22,724 nucleotides of DNA, from the NCBI GenBank assembly GCA_036794585.1, contig DAIRGH010000045.1, positions 1-22,724 of the forward strand, written 5' to 3'. The position numbers and the translations under genes are program-made. The notes beneath the pieces were generated by a model, which worked only from the letters and a program-made list of their open reading frames with translations, had not been told where the DNA came from and did no database searches. Positions 21,149 to 22,724 of this stretch are shown here, one piece after another. Within the stretch, counting starts at the first letter, position 1; every line of letters begins with the position of its first letter. Source of the DNA: WHSW01 sp036794585 (GTDB lineage Bacteria; Actinomycetota; Thermoleophilia; Solirubrobacterales; 70-9).

Positions 21149-21961
21149 CTAGCCGCTCAGGTACGGCGTCGGGGTCTCGCGGCGCCGGTGGCGATCGGCG
21201 AACAGCTTGATCGTCAGCAGCCCGAAGACGAAGCCGCCGACGTGGGCGAAGTAGGCCACTCCGCCCCCCTCGCCGACGTCGGTGAGCGCGGCCTGGCCGA
21301 CGGCGGGCAGGAACTGCAGGATGAACCAGATCCCCAGCAGGATCATCGCCGGGATCTCGATCAGGGTGACGAAGAAGATGATGAAGATGAGGGTCAGCAC
21401 CCTCGCCTGCGGGTGTAAGAGCGCGTAGCCCCCGAGCACACCAGCGACGGCGCCGCTGGCGCCGATCGTCGGCACCGTCGCGCTGGGGTCGAGCAGCGAC
21501 TGTGCATACACGGCGACGATTCCGGCGAGCAGGTAGAAGAGCAGGAAGCGAGGCCTACCCATCGAGTCCTCGATGTTGTTGCCGAAGACCCAGAGAAAGA
21601 GCATGTTGCCGGCGATGTGAAAGATGCCGCCGTGCATGAACATCGAGGTGAATAGGGTCACCCACCAAGCCGCTTGATCGAGCGGCGGGTCGCCAGGCTG
21701 GACCTGGTCGCCGCAGACGATCTCTCCGCTCTGCGCTTTCGTCTGGCCGACGGCGCAGTCCGACTCGGCGGGGTGTGTGACCCGGTACGGGATCGCGCCG
21801 AACTCGATTGCGCTCGCGTCGATCGAGTCGACGCCGCGGAGCACCTGCTGATCGCTCGTAAACTGCGTCTGCCATATGAAGATCCCTACGTTGATCGCGA
21901 TCAGGATCACGGTGACGATCGGAAACCGCGAGGTCGGCAGGTTGTCCCGGAGCGGGATCAA
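21149..21961 (-). CDS. rhomboid-family intramembrane serine protease
   Basis: The 270-aa protein has six or seven hydrophobic helices. Catalytic Ser169 is in GASGAVAGVLGG and His240 in FAHVGGFVFG. His110, His115 and Asn119 lie in MFMHGGIFHIAGNMLFLW, where Asn119 is the oxyanion residue of the family. A loop of about 65 residues with two Cys (70 and 83) follows the first helix and should face outward. Rhomboids cut transmembrane substrates within the membrane. The start must be TTG 21961, because an in-frame TAG lies at 21976 and the product then begins MIPLRDNLPTSRFP, the normal family start. TAGGCT nine bases upstream may be a -10 box. Confidence 0.94.
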   Translation of the reverse strand: MIPLRDNLPTSRFPIVTVILIAINVGIFIWQTQFTSDQQVLRGVDSIDASAIEFGAIPYRVTHPAESDCAVGQTKAQSGEIVCGDQVQPGDPPLDQAAWWVTLFTSMFMHGGIFHIAGNMLFLWVFGNNIEDSMGRPRFLLFYLLAGIVAVYAQSLLDPSATVPTIGASGAVAGVLGGYALLHPQARVLTLIFIIFFVTLIEIPAMILLGIWFILQFLPAVGQAALTDVGEGGGVAYFAHVGGFVFGLLTIKLFADRHRRRETPTPYLSG

Positions 21962-21970
21962 GGGAGCGGA

Positions 21971-21976
21971 AGCCTA
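21971..21976 (-). promoter_or_regulatory. possible -10 box of the rhomboid gene
   Basis: TAGGCT on the minus strand ends nine bases before TTG 21961, and no Shine-Dalgarno is present. It fits a leaderless or nearly leaderless transcript. Read-through from lipA, only 50 bases upstream, is the alternative. Confidence 0.3.
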
Positions 21977-22011
21977 GCCGCGCCGCCACGGGCCGCCGCG
22001 GAGGTGGGGGG

Positions 22012-22724
22012 CTACGCCGCGCGGCGCTCGGCGACTTCGCGCGCCGACTCGTCGGCGTGATAGGAGCTGCGCACGAGCGGACCGGAGGCGACCGACTCGA
22101 AGCCGAGCTCGTAGGCGGCGTCGCGGAGCGCGTCGAACTCGTCGGGGTGCCAGTAGCGGACCACCGGTAGGTGCTTTTCGGTCGGCCGCAGGTACTGGCC
22201 GACGGTGAGGATCTGCACGCCGTGCTCGCGCAGCAGGCCGAACGCCTCGACCATCTCGTCGAACTCCTCGCCGAGGCCGACCATCAGGCCCGACTTGGTC
22301 ACCACCTCGGCTCCACCCATTTCCCTGGCCAGGCGCAGGACCCGGCACGACCGCAGGAAGTCCGACCCTCGCCGCGCCCGCGGGTAAAGCCGCGGCACCG
22401 TCTCGACGTTGTGGTTGAAGACGTCGGGCCGCTCGTGGATCACCTTCGCCAGCGGCATCTCCTGGCCGCGGAAGTCCGGGGTCAGGACCTCGACCTTGCA
22501 GCCTGGAGCCATCATCCGGATCGAGCGGATCACGCCGACGAACGCGCCGGCGCCGTAGTCGGGCAGGTCGTCGCGGTCGACCGAGGTGACCACCGCGTGG
22601 CGCAGGCCCATCTTCTTCACCTGGGTTGCGACGCGCAGCGGCTCGAGCGGGTCGTTCCACGTCGGCACTCCGGTCTGCACGTTGCAGAAGCCGCAGCGCC
22701 GGGTGCAGACGTCGCCGAGGATCA
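22012..22724 (-). CDS. lipA: lipoyl synthase (5' end outside the window)
   Basis: About 237 C-terminal residues are present. The visible frame starts within GDVCTRRCGFCNVQTG, the radical-SAM CxxxCxxC motif that holds the [4Fe-4S] cluster for S-adenosylmethionine. Typical lipoyl synthase segments follow: VVTSVDRDDLPDYGA, VEVLTPDFRG, FNHNVETVPRLY, TKSGLMVGLGE, LTVGQYLRPT and the C-terminal VRSSYHADE, whose Ser is a ligand of the auxiliary cluster. The enzyme inserts two sulfur atoms into octanoyl groups on lipoyl domains of 2-oxoacid dehydrogenases and the glycine cleavage H protein. The N-terminal auxiliary Cys motif lies beyond the window. The start seen at 22680 is internal. Confidence 0.96.
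   Translation of the reverse strand, partial: ILGDVCTRRCGFCNVQTGVPTWNDPLEPLRVATQVKKMGLRHAVVTSVDRDDLPDYGAGAFVGVIRSIRMMAPGCKVEVLTPDFRGQEMPLAKVIHERPDVFNHNVETVPRLYPRARRGSDFLRSCRVLRLAREMGGAEVVTKSGLMVGLGEEFDEMVEAFGLLREHGVQILTVGQYLRPTEKHLPVVRYWHPDEFDALRDAAYELGFESVASGPLVRSSYHADESAREVAERRAA

Overview
The window is very GC-rich double-stranded bacterial DNA with densely packed genes, many GTG/TTG starts, 4-base gene overlaps and almost no intergenic space. The gene set fits an actinobacterium: a class III cyclase fused to a STAND ATPase, an ECF sigma factor, a cyclodeaminase-like protein, an M16 peptidase, a large NAD(P)-type glutamate dehydrogenase, a CocE-like hydrolase and lipoyl synthase. I lean towards the Thermoleophilia (Solirubrobacterales or Gaiellales). 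That placement rests on gene style from memory and was not tested by any search.

Layout. 1-2174 holds the tail of an upstream gene, a VOC/glyoxalase-fold protein and a RibD-C/DHFR-like protein on the plus strand. A hydrolase and an OsmC peroxidase follow on the minus strand. 2267-5715 is a signalling operon: cyclase-STAND-TPR protein, ECF sigma factor and an 88-aa helical protein. 5719-7559 (minus) is an M16 peptidase followed by a cyclodeaminase/cyclohydrolase-like protein. 7591-9270 is an MFS carrier with a C-terminal cyclic-nucleotide-binding domain. 9289-9513 (minus) encodes a 74-aa protein built from four 17-residue charged repeats. Facing away from it is a coupled subtilisin-like protease and GAF protein (9668-11187). 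11184-12182 (minus) is a nitrilase-family enzyme, followed by tRNA-Ala(CGC) with a terminator. 12547-15156 holds a membrane diguanylate cyclase and an acidic conserved-looking protein. 15153-16505 (minus) is glutamate dehydrogenase, then a small secreted protein on plus. 17011-17646 is an unusual locus: tRNA-Ala(TGC), an antisense PD-(D/E)XK nuclease gene of the group I intron-associated type whose stop codon lies inside the tRNA, and a degenerate second copy of the tRNA 3' half on the far side. 17813-20104 is a secreted CocE/S15 hydrolase. 20117-20957 (minus) is an SRPBCC-ArsR pair with a clear operator-promoter. 20963-22724 (minus) holds a two-helix membrane protein, a rhomboid protease and the 3' part of lipA.

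How the parts may work together. Second-messenger signalling recurs: a predicted nucleotide cyclase, a transporter that should bind a cyclic nucleotide, and a diguanylate cyclase with an intact active site and I-site. The cyclase-STAND protein has no visible DNA-binding domain, so the adjacent sigma factor may be its output. The ArsR-SRPBCC pair looks self-regulated. The candidates for something undescribed are the nuclease/tRNA-duplication locus, the 17-residue-repeat protein next to the protease-GAF pair, and the STAND-cyclase/ECF/small-protein operon.
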